The position numbers and the translations under genes are program-made. A model generated the notes under the pieces. It was not told the DNA's origin and did not search any database. It was given only the letters and a program-made list of their open reading frames with translations. A DNA stretch of 64,000 bases from Natrarchaeobaculum sulfurireducens (GTDB lineage: Archaea > Halobacteriota > Halobacteria > Halobacteriales > Natrialbaceae). The stretch spans positions 682,001-746,000 of the forward strand of contig NZ_CP024047.1 in assembly GCF_003430825.1 (NCBI RefSeq). Direction: 5' to 3'. Shown here in pieces: positions 1 to 9,097 of this stretch (positions are counted from its first letter, which is position 1; the number at the start of each line of letters is the position of its first letter).

Positions 1-56
1 AAAAGAGAGGATATTACAGCAACCCTCTTTCTCCCCCCTCACTCGAAGTAGCTAGT

Positions 57-1184
57 ATGTCTAGCCATTCGACGAGCGACGGTCACCCGGGGCCACCTCG
101 AGGGCGCCGGTACGACCGGACGCCGCTCGTGATCACCTGGGAGGTAACCCAGGCCTGTGCTCTGGCGTGTGACCACTGTCGCGCCGACGCGACGCCGGAT
201 CGGGACCCGAACGAACTCACGACCGGGGAAGGCATCGACCTCTTCGAGCAGGTCGCCGACTTCGGCGATCGGCCACCGATGCTCGTCCTCTCCGGAGGCG
301 ATCCCCTCGAGCGTCCCGACCTGTTCGAGTTGCTCGAAGGAGCGAGAGACACCGGGCTCGTCCCCTCGGTGACGCCAGCGACGACGCCGTCGCTCGACCG
401 GGAAACGCTCGCAGCCCTCGCTGACGCCGGCGTCGGCCGCGTGGCAGTGAGTCTCGACGGAGCGACCGCAGAGCGCCACGACGCCTTCCGCGGCGAAACA
501 GGTACGTTCGACACCGCACTCGAGGCCGCCAGCGCGGCCAGCGAGCTGGGGCTGTCGATCCAGGTCAACACGACCGTGACCGCGCGAACGGCCGCCGATC
601 TCCCCGAAATCGCCGACCTGGTCGAGGAACTCGGCGCGGTCATGTGGGAGGTGTTCTTTCTGATCCCGGTTGGCCGCGGGGCCGAACTCGAGCAGCTCTC
701 GCCACCGGAGGCCGCGAACGTCGCGGCGTGGCTGGCCGAGCGCTCGCGAGAGGCGCCGTACCGGATCATCACCGTCGAGGCGCCGTTTTTCCGGCGCGTC
801 TCGAACGAACGCCGCCGGGCGCGCGGTGAGGAGCCCGCGACCGTCGGGACGACCGGCGCGGGCAACGGCTTCGTCTTCGTCAGTGCCACCGGCGAGGTCT
901 ACCCCTCGGGGTTCATGCCGACGAGCGCCGGCAACGTCCGCGAGGAGTCGCTCGTCTCGATCTACCGCGACTCGCCGCTCATACAACGACTGCGCGACCG
1001 GACGGCGTTCGACGGCCCGTGTGGGGCCTGTCCAGCCGCAGAAACCTGCGGCGGGTCACGCTCGAGGGCGTTCGCGGCGACCGGCGAGCCGACGGGGAGC
1101 GATCCGCTCTGTCCGTGGGTGGCGACCGACCACGGGTTCGACGCCGACGAGATCGATCCGGACTGGGTGGGCCGGCTGGCGTGA
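57..1184 (+). CDS. Radical SAM/SPASM domain protein (TIGR04053-like)
   Basis: Cytoplasmic radical SAM enzyme of unknown substrate, 375 residues. The N-terminal region has the [4Fe-4S]-binding CxxxCxxC motif (CALACDHC, residues about 33-40). A glycine-rich SAM-binding stretch (LVLSGGDPLER) follows. The C-terminal Cys-rich segment (CGACPAAETCGG) is a SPASM-type auxiliary cluster region. The overall pattern fits the TIGR04053 family found in haloarchaea; related SPASM proteins modify peptides or act in haem-related chemistry, but neither role can be assigned here. The ATG at 57 gives a normal N-terminus. It is convergent with the lipoprotein gene that follows and has no operon partner in the window. 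Confidence 0.85.
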   Translation: MSSHSTSDGHPGPPRGRRYDRTPLVITWEVTQACALACDHCRADATPDRDPNELTTGEGIDLFEQVADFGDRPPMLVLSGGDPLERPDLFELLEGARDTGLVPSVTPATTPSLDRETLAALADAGVGRVAVSLDGATAERHDAFRGETGTFDTALEAASAASELGLSIQVNTTVTARTAADLPEIADLVEELGAVMWEVFFLIPVGRGAELEQLSPPEAANVAAWLAERSREAPYRIITVEAPFFRRVSNERRRARGEEPATVGTTGAGNGFVFVSATGEVYPSGFMPTSAGNVREESLVSIYRDSPLIQRLRDRTAFDGPCGACPAAETCGGSRSRAFAATGEPTGSDPLCPWVATDHGFDADEIDPDWVGRLA

Positions 1185-1202
1185 CTCGAGGCGGAGAAAC
1201 GG

Positions 1203-1745
1203 TTAGCAGTCGACGAGTTCGGATTCCATCGTCTCGTCGACGGTGTCGTCCGTGACCAACACGGCCTGGGTCGACCGATTGCAGTCGATCCACTCGGGGT
1301 CGACCGCGACGGCTCCGTCGCTCGAGTCGGCCACGACCTCGACCGTGTAGGCGTCCGGCGCCTCGAGTCGAAACAGTGCGTACGCCGCGGGCGACAGCTC
1401 GGCGGTCATTTCGTAGAGCCCCTCGCCAGCGGAATCGAGGACGGTGAGCGTCACGTCGATCGGTGAGGCTGCCAGAATGACGACCTCGTGACTGTCGTCC
1501 GAGGACCCGATTCGAACCGCGTCGGCCGCAGTCACGTCGTCTGCGACCTCGAGATCCCACGTCGTCTCGTACAGGTGAACCGAGACGTCGCCGTCGTCGG
1601 GATCGTACTCCGTGACGGAGACGCCCCGTTCGCCCGCCGGCTCCAGATCGGCCGGGTCGTCCGTCGACTGAGACGGCACGGCACAGCCGGCAACGCTCAC
1701 GCTGGCCGACGCCACGAGCGTCGACAGGACGGCACGACGATTCAT
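1203..1745 (-). CDS. Predicted Tat-exported lipoprotein, unknown function
   Basis: A 180-residue protein starting MNRRAVLSTLVASASVSVAG followed by Cys: an RR pair, a hydrophobic stretch and a lipobox Cys at about residue 21, so export through Tat and lipid anchoring outside the cell are likely. I prefer the ATG at 1745 to upstream starts because it puts the signal peptide at the N-terminus. The rest is acidic and probably beta-rich, with no catalytic motif I recognise. It lies downstream of thrB and a small membrane protein on the same strand, with a 95-nt gap before it, so co-transcription is possible. Confidence 0.7.
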   Translation of the reverse strand: MNRRAVLSTLVASASVSVAGCAVPSQSTDDPADLEPAGERGVSVTEYDPDDGDVSVHLYETTWDLEVADDVTAADAVRIGSSDDSHEVVILAASPIDVTLTVLDSAGEGLYEMTAELSPAAYALFRLEAPDAYTVEVVADSSDGAVAVDPEWIDCNRSTQAVLVTDDTVDETMESELVDC

Positions 1746-1840
1746 ACGGTCGATCGTTCCGTCGAACACAAGTGTTTTCTGGAGGATGACGTGACTCGAG
1801 CGCTGAAACGAGGGACGCACTCGAGTCTCGGCCACGGTGT

Positions 1841-2167
1841 TCACCCGACGAAAGTGACGACGAACAGAAAGCCGAGATACGCCACCAGCGCGCCAATCAC
1901 GAACGAGAGAACGATCGATGGAGCGACGAGCGCCCCGACGGCGATACCCACCAGTGAAAAGGCGATGGCGGCGGCCTGGACGAGCGACCGGTCCCAGTAG
2001 CGTCGGACGAGGGCACGCTCTCGAGTCGCGACGGCCTCGAACACCAGGGTGCCGACGCCGCCCGCGACGCCAGCGGCTATCGAGAGCGACGCCTCGACGA
2101 ACACGACGGCGACGACGGCGACAGCCAGGACGATTACGGCGAGTGCCGCGTCGCGACGGGATCCCAT
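1841..2167 (-). CDS. Small multi-pass membrane protein, unknown function
   Basis: A 108-residue, very hydrophobic protein with two hydrophobic stretches in the first 50 residues, a charged central loop (ATRERALVRRYWDRS) and two more hydrophobic stretches, so about four membrane segments. No family-defining motif is visible. It starts 13 nt after the stop of thrB on the same strand, which suggests a shared transcript, although the function need not be related to threonine synthesis. Confidence 0.65.
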   Translation of the reverse strand: MGSRRDAALAVIVLAVAVVAVVFVEASLSIAAGVAGGVGTLVFEAVATRERALVRRYWDRSLVQAAAIAFSLVGIAVGALVAPSIVLSFVIGALVAYLGFLFVVTFVG

Positions 2168-2180
2168 CGGTATCTGGCCG

Positions 2181-3068
2181 CTACGGCTGGGAGTGATAAC
2201 ACGTCGCTCCCTCCCCGACGGTCGTCTGGTAGGCCCGACTCTCGATACCGACGGCGTCGAAGGCGTCGATCATCGCGCCGGCGACGGCGCGCTGGCTCGA
2301 GGGATAACAGACCGCGAGGATGCCCGGACCGGCACCGCTGACGGTGACGCCGGTGGCACCGGCCTCGAGGGCGGCCTCGCGGACGCGGTCGTAGCCGTCG
2401 ATGAGGGCGGTTCGCTCGGGCGTGACGATGGCGTCTTCCATCCCGCGGCCGACGAGTTCCGGATCGTTACGGGTCATCCCGACGGCGAGCGTCGCGGCGT
2501 TGCCGACGGTGTCGACGACGTCCGAGAGTGAGGCGCGGTCGGGGACGACCTGGCGTGCGTCTCGCGTCGAGACGGTCGTCTCGGGGAGACAGGCCACGAC
2601 GGGGATCGAGGCGTCGACCTGGGTAACGACGCCGTCGGCGACGATCGTGAACCCACCCAGAAGTGACGGGGCGACGTTGTCAGCGTGGGCTTCGCCAGAG
2701 ACGAGCGCCTCGCCTTCGGCGGCGATCGGCACGAGTTCTTCGCGGGAGAGTCCGCGGTCGTACAGTTCGTTGAGCGCAACAGCAGCCCCGGCTGCGCTGG
2801 CGGCCGACGAGCCAAGTCCCGAGGAAGGCCGGACACCCTTGTCGATGCAGATTCGGGCGGGGGCGTCTAACGCCTCCGCGACCGCACCGACGGTGTTCTT
2901 GGCTGGGTCTTCGGGGATGTACTGGCTGCCGACCCCCGTGACCGAAATTTCCGTCTCCGGGGCGCGTTCGACCCGGACGACGTCGGCCGGCGTCCCGAGA
3001 GCGACACCGAAGACGTCGAAGCCGCTCCCGAGGTTCGCGCTCGTCGCCGGGGCCCGAACGGTAAGCAT
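2181..3068 (-). CDS. thrB: Homoserine kinase
   Basis: A 295-residue GHMP-family kinase that phosphorylates homoserine to O-phosphohomoserine, the step before threonine synthase. The N-terminus MLTVRAPATSANLGSGFDVF is typical of ThrB. The ATP-binding GHMP motif PSSGLGSSAASAAG lies near residues 81-94, and a glycine-rich C-terminal motif (VSGAGPGILAV) is also present. Length matches the family. The start of a threonine ammonia-lyase gene, which consumes threonine, is at the far end of the window, but the two are not linked. Confidence 0.93.
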   Translation of the reverse strand: MLTVRAPATSANLGSGFDVFGVALGTPADVVRVERAPETEISVTGVGSQYIPEDPAKNTVGAVAEALDAPARICIDKGVRPSSGLGSSAASAAGAAVALNELYDRGLSREELVPIAAEGEALVSGEAHADNVAPSLLGGFTIVADGVVTQVDASIPVVACLPETTVSTRDARQVVPDRASLSDVVDTVGNAATLAVGMTRNDPELVGRGMEDAIVTPERTALIDGYDRVREAALEAGATGVTVSGAGPGILAVCYPSSQRAVAGAMIDAFDAVGIESRAYQTTVGEGATCYHSQP

Positions 3069-3195
3069 GAAGATTGCTTGCTACAGTGCAGCCAAAAAGG
3101 TAGCGAACGACGACGGCGCGACAGCGAACCGGATCCGCCCACACTCGACACCACTTCTGACGTGACAGCGGATGACCACCGGCTGGTCTCCGGCG

Positions 3196-6075
3196 TTACT
3201 CGTCGACCGAGTCCTCGCCGAACGTAAAGCTGGTCCCAGCGGTCTCGTCGTCCTCGACCTGTTCGTTGTCTTTGACCTGTTCGTTGTCTTTGACCTGTTC
3301 GTCGTCGGCAGGCGCACTCTCGTCGCCTTCGAGGTCGTCGGCTCCCTCGAGCGGATCGACAAACTCGTCGGTCCCGTCGTCGACGGCTGTCGGCTCGGCG
3401 AGCGGGTCCGCGGCGGCCCCAGCGTCGTCCGAATCAGCCGCCTCCTCTACGAGCGGGTCGACGGGATCGGGCGCCAGCGGATCGACTGACTCGTCGGTTT
3501 CGGCCGCCGACCCCTCATTGGCCACCTCCGCTGCCCACGTCGATTCGGCTGCGTCATAATCGGCCGCGGACGGCTCGGTCGCGAGTGGGTCCGTCCCGAG
3601 TGAGTCACTCGGCCCGTCTTCCGACCCGGAGTCGCCGGACTCGAACGTGATTCCGCCTTCGGACGGCGACTCGGCTGGGTCGGCGGGCTCGCCCATCTCG
3701 AGCGGGTCGGTTGGATCGGCGGGCTCGTCTGCCTCGAGGTCGGTCGACACGGACTCGAGGTCGGTCGAGACTTCGACCGACTCCCGCACCGATGTTCCAT
3801 CCACGTCAGTCTCGAACCGATCGAGGCCGTCGGAAAGCTGGGTCGATTGCGACGAGAGATCCGACGCCGCCTTGGTGACTTGCGTCAGCGCGCTCGTCTG
3901 TTCTTCGGCTGCTGCGGCGACGTTCTCGGCTTCCGAAGTGGTCTCTTCGGAGACCGTCGACGCATCGTCGACCATCGCGACGACCTCCTGGGTTGAGGCC
4001 GCCTGTTCTTCCGTCGCAGCCGAGATCTCCTGGACGCCGACGTTCGTCTTGTGTGCGAGGTCGGTGATCTCCTCGAGCGCCTCGACGGCCTCCTGGACTC
4101 GATCGCCCGCGTCGTCGATGTCCGCGCTCGTACCCTCGACCTCGCCGGTCGACTGTTCGGTCCGTTCACGGATCGCCTCGAGACGGTGTTCGGCCTCGTC
4201 GGCCGCGTTCGCGACGTCCTCGGAGAGCGCTTTGACCTCCTGGGCGACGACCGCAAACCCTTCCTCGTCGTCACCGCTGGCCGATCGGGAGGCCTCGATG
4301 TTGGCGTTCAGTGCGAGCATATTCGTCTGGCGGGCGATCTCGGAGATCGTCGCGATCAGTTCGTCGATCTGCTGGACTTCCGATTCGAGACGGCGCATCT
4401 CGGCGACCGCGTCTTCGGCTTCGCTCCCGACCCGCTCCATCGCTTTAATCGCCTCCTGGGCGGCCTCCTGGCCTTCCTTTCCGGTGTCGACCGTCCGTGA
4501 AGCGATATCTGCGACCTCGTTCGAGGAGGCCGCGATCTCTTCGGTGGTCGTCGAGAGGCCGCTCATCTCCTGGTTGACCGACTGCAGCGACTGGTTCTGA
4601 TGTTCCGCGCCGTCGGAAATCTCCTGAATCGACTCGGTCACCTGTTCGGAGGCCGACTGGACCTCCTCGCTCGAGGCGGTCACCTGCTCCGAGGCGGTCG
4701 CGACGTCGGTCGCGAACGAGTTCAGCTCCGCGACCGTCCGTTCGATCTCCTCGAGCATGGCGTTGAACTCGGCGGCGATCGCGTCCATCGCCTCGTTCTC
4801 GCCGTCGGCGTCCATCCGGGCGGTCAGGTCACCGTCGGCAGCGGCCTCCATCACGTCGCTGTACTCGTCGGCCGTCCGTTCGAGCTGGTCGTTGATCTCC
4901 GCGATACGCTCGCGTTCGCGTTCGGCCTCCTCACGGGCGGCTTCTGCTTCTTCGATCTGTTGGCGGAGGGCAACGCGCATCGAGTCGAAGCCGTCGTACA
5001 GTCGCCCGATGTTGTCGATCCGGTTGGTCTCGAGGTCGACCTCGAGATTCCCCTCCTCCATTTCGCCGGCTTTGTGGGTGAGTCGGTCGATCGAGACTGC
5101 CGTGTTGCGCCCGAGGACGGCCCCGATGAGGCCGATCAGGACGACCCCGGCGGCCGTGGCGTAGTGCCCCCACTCGTTGACGGTGTGGACGAACCCGAAC
5201 GCCTGGCTCTCGGGTTCGTGTGTCAGCACGACCCAGTCGGTGCCGTAGACGCGCGCAGCGCTCACGACGTACTCCTCCGAGGGGAACTCGTAGGTATCGA
5301 GGACGCTCGCGGTTCCGGCCGACAGTTGTTGGGTCGTTGCTCCCTCGGTTCGGGCGGCAGCGACGATCGGCGTGTCGTCGTACTCGAGGCCGAGCGTCTC
5401 GTACTCGTCGAGGTAGCCGGCGTTGTCGAGGACGATCTCGTCGTCGCCGTCGACGACGACCGTCGTCACGTCCCCGGCCGCCTCGAGGTCGTGTGCCTCG
5501 AGTTCGGCCGTGTAAACGATCGCTCGGTCTTCGGCGTCGGGAACGGTCTGGACGTAAGTGATCACGGCGGCCTCTTCGCCGAGTTCACCCTCTGTGACGT
5601 ACGGAGACGATGTCCAGGGAACGTCCGCTGTCGCCTCGTCGTACGCCGCTTCGTCGACACCGTCGAGATCGCCGAGCGTTCCGTCGCGGAGGGCGGCGTC
5701 GGTACTCGAGAGCACCGTTTCGCCCTCGAGATCGACGTAACTGATCGTGAACGTATCGTCGGCAAGGTGCTCTTCCCACTCGAGCAGTCGATCCTCAACG
5801 ACCGCTGGGTCGTCGCTCGCGACGGCATCAGAGTGGGCCATGACGCTGATGGTCCGTTCGTTCTGTTCGGTCCACATCTGCAGTCCCTGTGCTTCCTGGC
5901 TGGCGAACGCCGTCTGGTCGTTCTCGACACGATCTTCGACCCCACTCGTGAGTTCGGCCGTCGCGACGAAGCCGATCAAACCGACCGACAGACCGAGTAT
6001 CAAGAGCGCGATTCCGAACTTGACCGCGTACCTGCGTCTGATCGCTGCCGGTACCAGTCGTCGGGCGATGTCCAT
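3196..6075 (-). CDS. Methyl-accepting chemotaxis transducer (Htr type) with long acidic tail
   Basis: A 959-residue membrane chemoreceptor. TM1 is at about residues 19-40, an extracellular sensing domain (dCACHE-like in size) at about 45-300, TM2 at about 304-324, then HAMP-like segments and a long coiled-coil signalling domain. The conserved hairpin tip ARQTNMLALNANIEASR is at 581-597. Residues after about 756 form an unusually long, very acidic, Pro-rich tail with six DPL tripeptides and a tandem NEQVKD repeat. The gene is divergent from a LivK-type binding lipoprotein, the arrangement of the Halobacterium BasT/BasB transducer-binding protein pair. A TATA-like element about 28 nt upstream suggests a leaderless mRNA. 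Confidence 0.92.
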   Translation of the reverse strand: MDIARRLVPAAIRRRYAVKFGIALLILGLSVGLIGFVATAELTSGVEDRVENDQTAFASQEAQGLQMWTEQNERTISVMAHSDAVASDDPAVVEDRLLEWEEHLADDTFTISYVDLEGETVLSSTDAALRDGTLGDLDGVDEAAYDEATADVPWTSSPYVTEGELGEEAAVITYVQTVPDAEDRAIVYTAELEAHDLEAAGDVTTVVVDGDDEIVLDNAGYLDEYETLGLEYDDTPIVAAARTEGATTQQLSAGTASVLDTYEFPSEEYVVSAARVYGTDWVVLTHEPESQAFGFVHTVNEWGHYATAAGVVLIGLIGAVLGRNTAVSIDRLTHKAGEMEEGNLEVDLETNRIDNIGRLYDGFDSMRVALRQQIEEAEAAREEAERERERIAEINDQLERTADEYSDVMEAAADGDLTARMDADGENEAMDAIAAEFNAMLEEIERTVAELNSFATDVATASEQVTASSEEVQSASEQVTESIQEISDGAEHQNQSLQSVNQEMSGLSTTTEEIAASSNEVADIASRTVDTGKEGQEAAQEAIKAMERVGSEAEDAVAEMRRLESEVQQIDELIATISEIARQTNMLALNANIEASRSASGDDEEGFAVVAQEVKALSEDVANAADEAEHRLEAIRERTEQSTGEVEGTSADIDDAGDRVQEAVEALEEITDLAHKTNVGVQEISAATEEQAASTQEVVAMVDDASTVSEETTSEAENVAAAAEEQTSALTQVTKAASDLSSQSTQLSDGLDRFETDVDGTSVRESVEVSTDLESVSTDLEADEPADPTDPLEMGEPADPAESPSEGGITFESGDSGSEDGPSDSLGTDPLATEPSAADYDAAESTWAAEVANEGSAAETDESVDPLAPDPVDPLVEEAADSDDAGAAADPLAEPTAVDDGTDEFVDPLEGADDLEGDESAPADDEQVKDNEQVKDNEQVEDDETAGTSFTFGEDSVDE
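3256..3306 (-). repeat. 18-bp tandem repeat inside the transducer tail
   Basis: The 18-bp unit gacctgttcgttgtcttt occurs twice in full and a third time in part. On the coding (minus) strand it encodes repeated NEQVKD near residues 927-942 of the transducer. The copies are almost identical in DNA, which points to recent slippage or duplication. It keeps the reading frame. Confidence 0.85.
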
Positions 6076-6101
6076 GGATACCGAACGGTAATGGTGTCAA
6101 C

Positions 6102-6110
6102 ACATAAATT
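6102..6110 (-). promoter_or_regulatory. TATA-like element for the transducer gene
   Basis: On the minus strand this reads AATTTATGT and ends about 27 nt upstream of the transducer ATG at 6075. That spacing is expected if transcription starts at or near the start codon. No Shine-Dalgarno sequence is visible in between. Confidence 0.5.
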
Positions 6111-6250
6111 GTAATCCGCGATTATCAATGCCGATAATTACAGCGAACAACCTGTCGGATGCAGGTGAACGTCCACGGCGCGGCAGGAAACGGCTGCAAC
6201 CGAAATCAGGACCGGGACGTCGATCGACAGCGGTCGTGTTAGCTTTCCAC

Positions 6251-6260
6251 AATTATTAAG
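6251..6260 (+). promoter_or_regulatory. TATA-like element for the binding-lipoprotein gene
   Basis: AATTATTAAG lies about 27-36 nt before the ATG at 6287, in the AT-rich part of the divergent intergenic region. It would give a leaderless or nearly leaderless mRNA. The two divergent TATA-like elements are about 140 bp apart, so joint regulation is possible but not shown. Confidence 0.5.
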
Positions 6261-6286
6261 CAGATCAAATACCGAGAGATACAACC

Positions 6287-7657
6287 ATGACTAAAGCTAC
6301 GCGGGGAACGAACGGCTCGGATGCTTCGAGTTCGTCCGGCTCGAGCCGGGGGTGCGCTCGAGGCCGTCGACGGTTCTTGCAGGCGACAGCGGTTACCGGG
6401 GGCCTCTCGCTCGCTGGCTGTGTCGACACGTACAACACGGTCCGCGACGACGTCGTTGGCTCGACCGACGAACCGGACGAGGACGTCGTGACCATCGGGC
6501 TGCTCGCACCGGACCCGGAGAGCGACTTCGTCGGCCAGTCTATGGTTCGGTCGGCGGAGATCGCCGTCGCCGACCTCGAAGACGACGGTGGGATCGACGG
6601 CAAAGCCGTCGAGTTGGTCGTCGGCAACACCGCCGCCAACCCACTCGAGGCTCGTCGTGAGTACCAGCGACTCGTTCTCGAGGAGGGGGCTGACGTGACG
6701 GTCGGAATCTTCGACAGCCCCTCGCTCGTCAACGTTATGGACGACATCGCCGAACAGGAAACGATCCACCTGACGGCGGGGGCGGCGACTGCTGACGCCA
6801 GTCGACTCGTCGTCGATGACTACGACCGGTACAAGTACCACTTCCGCGTTGGTCCGCCAAACGACTACGACCTGGGCCAGGTCCAGATGGACTTTCTCGA
6901 GGACATCGCCCCCGAGGTCGGCTGGGACTCGATCGCGTTGTTGGCCGAAGACTACGACTGGACGGCTGGCCCGTGGTCGGTCTATCAGGAACAGCTGGGC
7001 GATACCGGTGTCGACGTCGTCCTCGAGGAGCAGTATCCCCCGGCGGTTGACGACTTCTCGTCACTGTACGACGAGGTCGTCGAGGCAGATGCCGACGTCG
7101 TCCTCGCGACGATGGCACACACGGGAACCGACGCGGTACTCGACTGGGCCCATCCCAACCGGCCGGCCGACACCCCAGAGCCGTACCCGTTCGCGTTCGG
7201 CGGGATCCACGTCCCAATGCAGCTACCGACCTACTACGACCAGACCGACGGCGCCTGTCGCTACGGCTTTGGCCAGATCAGCGCGACGGCCGAAAGCGAG
7301 ATCGGCGCACTCACCGACGAGTTCGTCACCGCCTACGAGAGTGCCCACGGCGACACGCCGGTTTACAACGGCTATCACACCTACGACGGAATCAGGCTGT
7401 TCGCCCAGGCGGTCGAGCAGGCAGGAACCCTCGAGTCGGATACGCTGGTCGAGACGCTCGAGGAAGCGTCGCTCGACGGTACGGTTGGCACGGTCGAGTT
7501 CTACGATCGGGATCACGAGTTCGCTCACGACTTCGTCTATCACGAGAACGAGATGCTGTACTTCCAGTGGCAAGAACGCGACGGTGAGGGCGTCCAAGAG
7601 ATCGTCTGGCCGGACGAACACGCGACAGCTGAGTTCGTCTCTCCGGAGTGGATCTGA
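6287..7657 (+). CDS. LivK-type substrate-binding lipoprotein (BasB-like)
   Basis: A 456-residue extracellular binding protein. The N-terminus carries a Tat motif (RRRFLQATAVTGGLSLAGC) with the lipobox Cys at 45. The mature part starts VVTIGLLAPDPESDFVGQS and continues with two alternating lobes typical of type I periplasmic binding proteins for branched-chain amino acids, amides or urea. No permease or ATPase gene is next to it. Instead it is divergent from a chemotaxis transducer, as for BasB, which presents amino acids to the BasT transducer in Halobacterium. I infer a chemotactic rather than a transport role; the ligand is unknown. Confidence 0.85.
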   Translation: MTKATRGTNGSDASSSSGSSRGCARGRRRFLQATAVTGGLSLAGCVDTYNTVRDDVVGSTDEPDEDVVTIGLLAPDPESDFVGQSMVRSAEIAVADLEDDGGIDGKAVELVVGNTAANPLEARREYQRLVLEEGADVTVGIFDSPSLVNVMDDIAEQETIHLTAGAATADASRLVVDDYDRYKYHFRVGPPNDYDLGQVQMDFLEDIAPEVGWDSIALLAEDYDWTAGPWSVYQEQLGDTGVDVVLEEQYPPAVDDFSSLYDEVVEADADVVLATMAHTGTDAVLDWAHPNRPADTPEPYPFAFGGIHVPMQLPTYYDQTDGACRYGFGQISATAESEIGALTDEFVTAYESAHGDTPVYNGYHTYDGIRLFAQAVEQAGTLESDTLVETLEEASLDGTVGTVEFYDRDHEFAHDFVYHENEMLYFQWQERDGEGVQEIVWPDEHATAEFVSPEWI

Positions 7658-7729
7658 ACCAGGTTCGATGCCGGCGGACGGCTGAGACAGCCCGCTATCC
7701 GCACGACCGCCGCATCCTTGCCAGACTCG

Positions 7730-8995
7730 TTAGTCGTCTGTGCCCGTCTCGACGCGTTTTCCCGCACCGACGAACCGATCGAGACCGACGGCCAGCACCG
7801 CCGAAAGAACTGTGCCGACGACCGCGAAGCTCGCGATCACGAGGAAGAACGTCGCCGTCGAGAATCCCCCGAGAACGTAGCCCCCAATGGCAATGCTCGC
7901 CGCCCCGAGGCCGAACTCGCCGAGGTAGGTGTAGCCGTAGGAAAGTCCGCGCGTGTCCGCGGGCGTGTAAACGGCGACGGCGTCCTGGTAGAACGGCTGG
8001 ATGGCAAAGAGGAAAAAGCCGAAGACACCACAGAGGACGACGATCGCACCCAGTCCCATTTCCGTGACAGGGACGAACGCGACGGCAAGGGCCGCAAGGA
8101 CGACGAACAGCCCCGCAAGGCCGTGGGCGGGCTCGAGACGGTTGGTCAGCTTTCCGCCGACGTACTGGCCAGCCATTCCGACGACGAGCAGCCCGACGTA
8201 GATGTAGTCGGCCGGCTCGATCCCCTCGAGGCCGTCGGGGAGGACGAGTGCGTCCATTGCGGGTAGCCCGTGAAGGATCTCGGGGAGATAGGTGAGCATC
8301 CCGCGGTAGTACAGTCCCTCGAAAGTGACGATGACGAAGATGAGGCCGAACGCGCCCGCGAACAGTGCACGGGAGTTCGTGACCAGTTCGGAGAGCGAGA
8401 GCGCCTCGGACGGGCCGGCGTCGACGTCGTCTTCGACCGCCGCCGTGGGATCGAACTCGGCGGTGATACCGTACGCGAACGCGAAAAGCCCAGGAACGGC
8501 GAGGATCGCGGCGACGAGCTGCCACTCGAGGAAGATCAACAGCGTCGCGGCGACGAACGGGCCGAGCGCGATACCGACGTTGCCGGCGATGCCGTGCCAG
8601 GCGAAGACGGTGCCGCGGTCCTCGACACCGGTGCTGATCAGTGCGAGTCCGGCGGGGTGGTAGATGCTCGCGGCGACACCCCAGAGGACGAGGGCAAACG
8701 CGAGCGTGACGATCGAGTCGCTGACCGCGAGGACGAGGAAGGCACCGCTCATTCCGGCAAGACAGGCCAAAACGAGCCGTTTCGGTCCGTAGCGGTCCGC
8801 GAGGATGCCGGCAGGGAGCGCACCGAGGCCGAAGGGAGCGTAGCCGAGTGCGACGACGAGGCCGAGCAACGCGACGCCGACGTCGAACTCGGCGAGCCAG
8901 ACGACCAGAAAGATCGGGATCGAGGTCTCGAACCAGTGGACGAGGCCGTGGCCCGCCATCGTGAAGCCAGCGATCGATCGATCGTTCGAATCCAT
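7730..8995 (-). CDS. MFS transporter (Fsr-like)
   Basis: A 421-residue, 12-helix major facilitator. The N-terminal motif GHGLVHWFETSIPIFLVVW resembles the fosmidomycin-resistance-type subgroup, and the MFS loop motif ADRYGPKRLV follows helix 2. The ATG at 8995 is chosen because the upstream extension is short, basic and non-hydrophobic. A minus-strand TATA-like element (9027-9034) lies about 32 nt upstream. It is convergent with the binding-lipoprotein gene. A clear paralogue is encoded at 53497-54753. Substrate unknown. Confidence 0.88.
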   Translation of the reverse strand: MDSNDRSIAGFTMAGHGLVHWFETSIPIFLVVWLAEFDVGVALLGLVVALGYAPFGLGALPAGILADRYGPKRLVLACLAGMSGAFLVLAVSDSIVTLAFALVLWGVAASIYHPAGLALISTGVEDRGTVFAWHGIAGNVGIALGPFVAATLLIFLEWQLVAAILAVPGLFAFAYGITAEFDPTAAVEDDVDAGPSEALSLSELVTNSRALFAGAFGLIFVIVTFEGLYYRGMLTYLPEILHGLPAMDALVLPDGLEGIEPADYIYVGLLVVGMAGQYVGGKLTNRLEPAHGLAGLFVVLAALAVAFVPVTEMGLGAIVVLCGVFGFFLFAIQPFYQDAVAVYTPADTRGLSYGYTYLGEFGLGAASIAIGGYVLGGFSTATFFLVIASFAVVGTVLSAVLAVGLDRFVGAGKRVETGTDD

Positions 8996-9026
8996 GTCGG
9001 TCTTCTCGTTGGAACGGCGACGGCGC

Positions 9027-9034
9027 GTATACTT
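9027..9034 (-). promoter_or_regulatory. TATA-like element for the MFS gene
   Basis: Reads AAGTATAC on the minus strand and ends about 32 nt upstream of the ATG at 8995, so a very short leader is expected. Confidence 0.45.
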
Positions 9035-9097
9035 AGCCCCACTGGTACAACGAGCGCGACCACACACGACGAGTCGATCACCCGAGGACTATAGTAG

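Noticed and set aside
4600-6114. A 504-codon open frame on the plus strand opposite the first transducer gene
   Set aside because: It is antisense to a well-supported transducer. Its composition (many Val, Arg and Gly, few of the acidic runs seen in real genes here) is the mirror of GC-rich coding DNA, and it has no domain signal.
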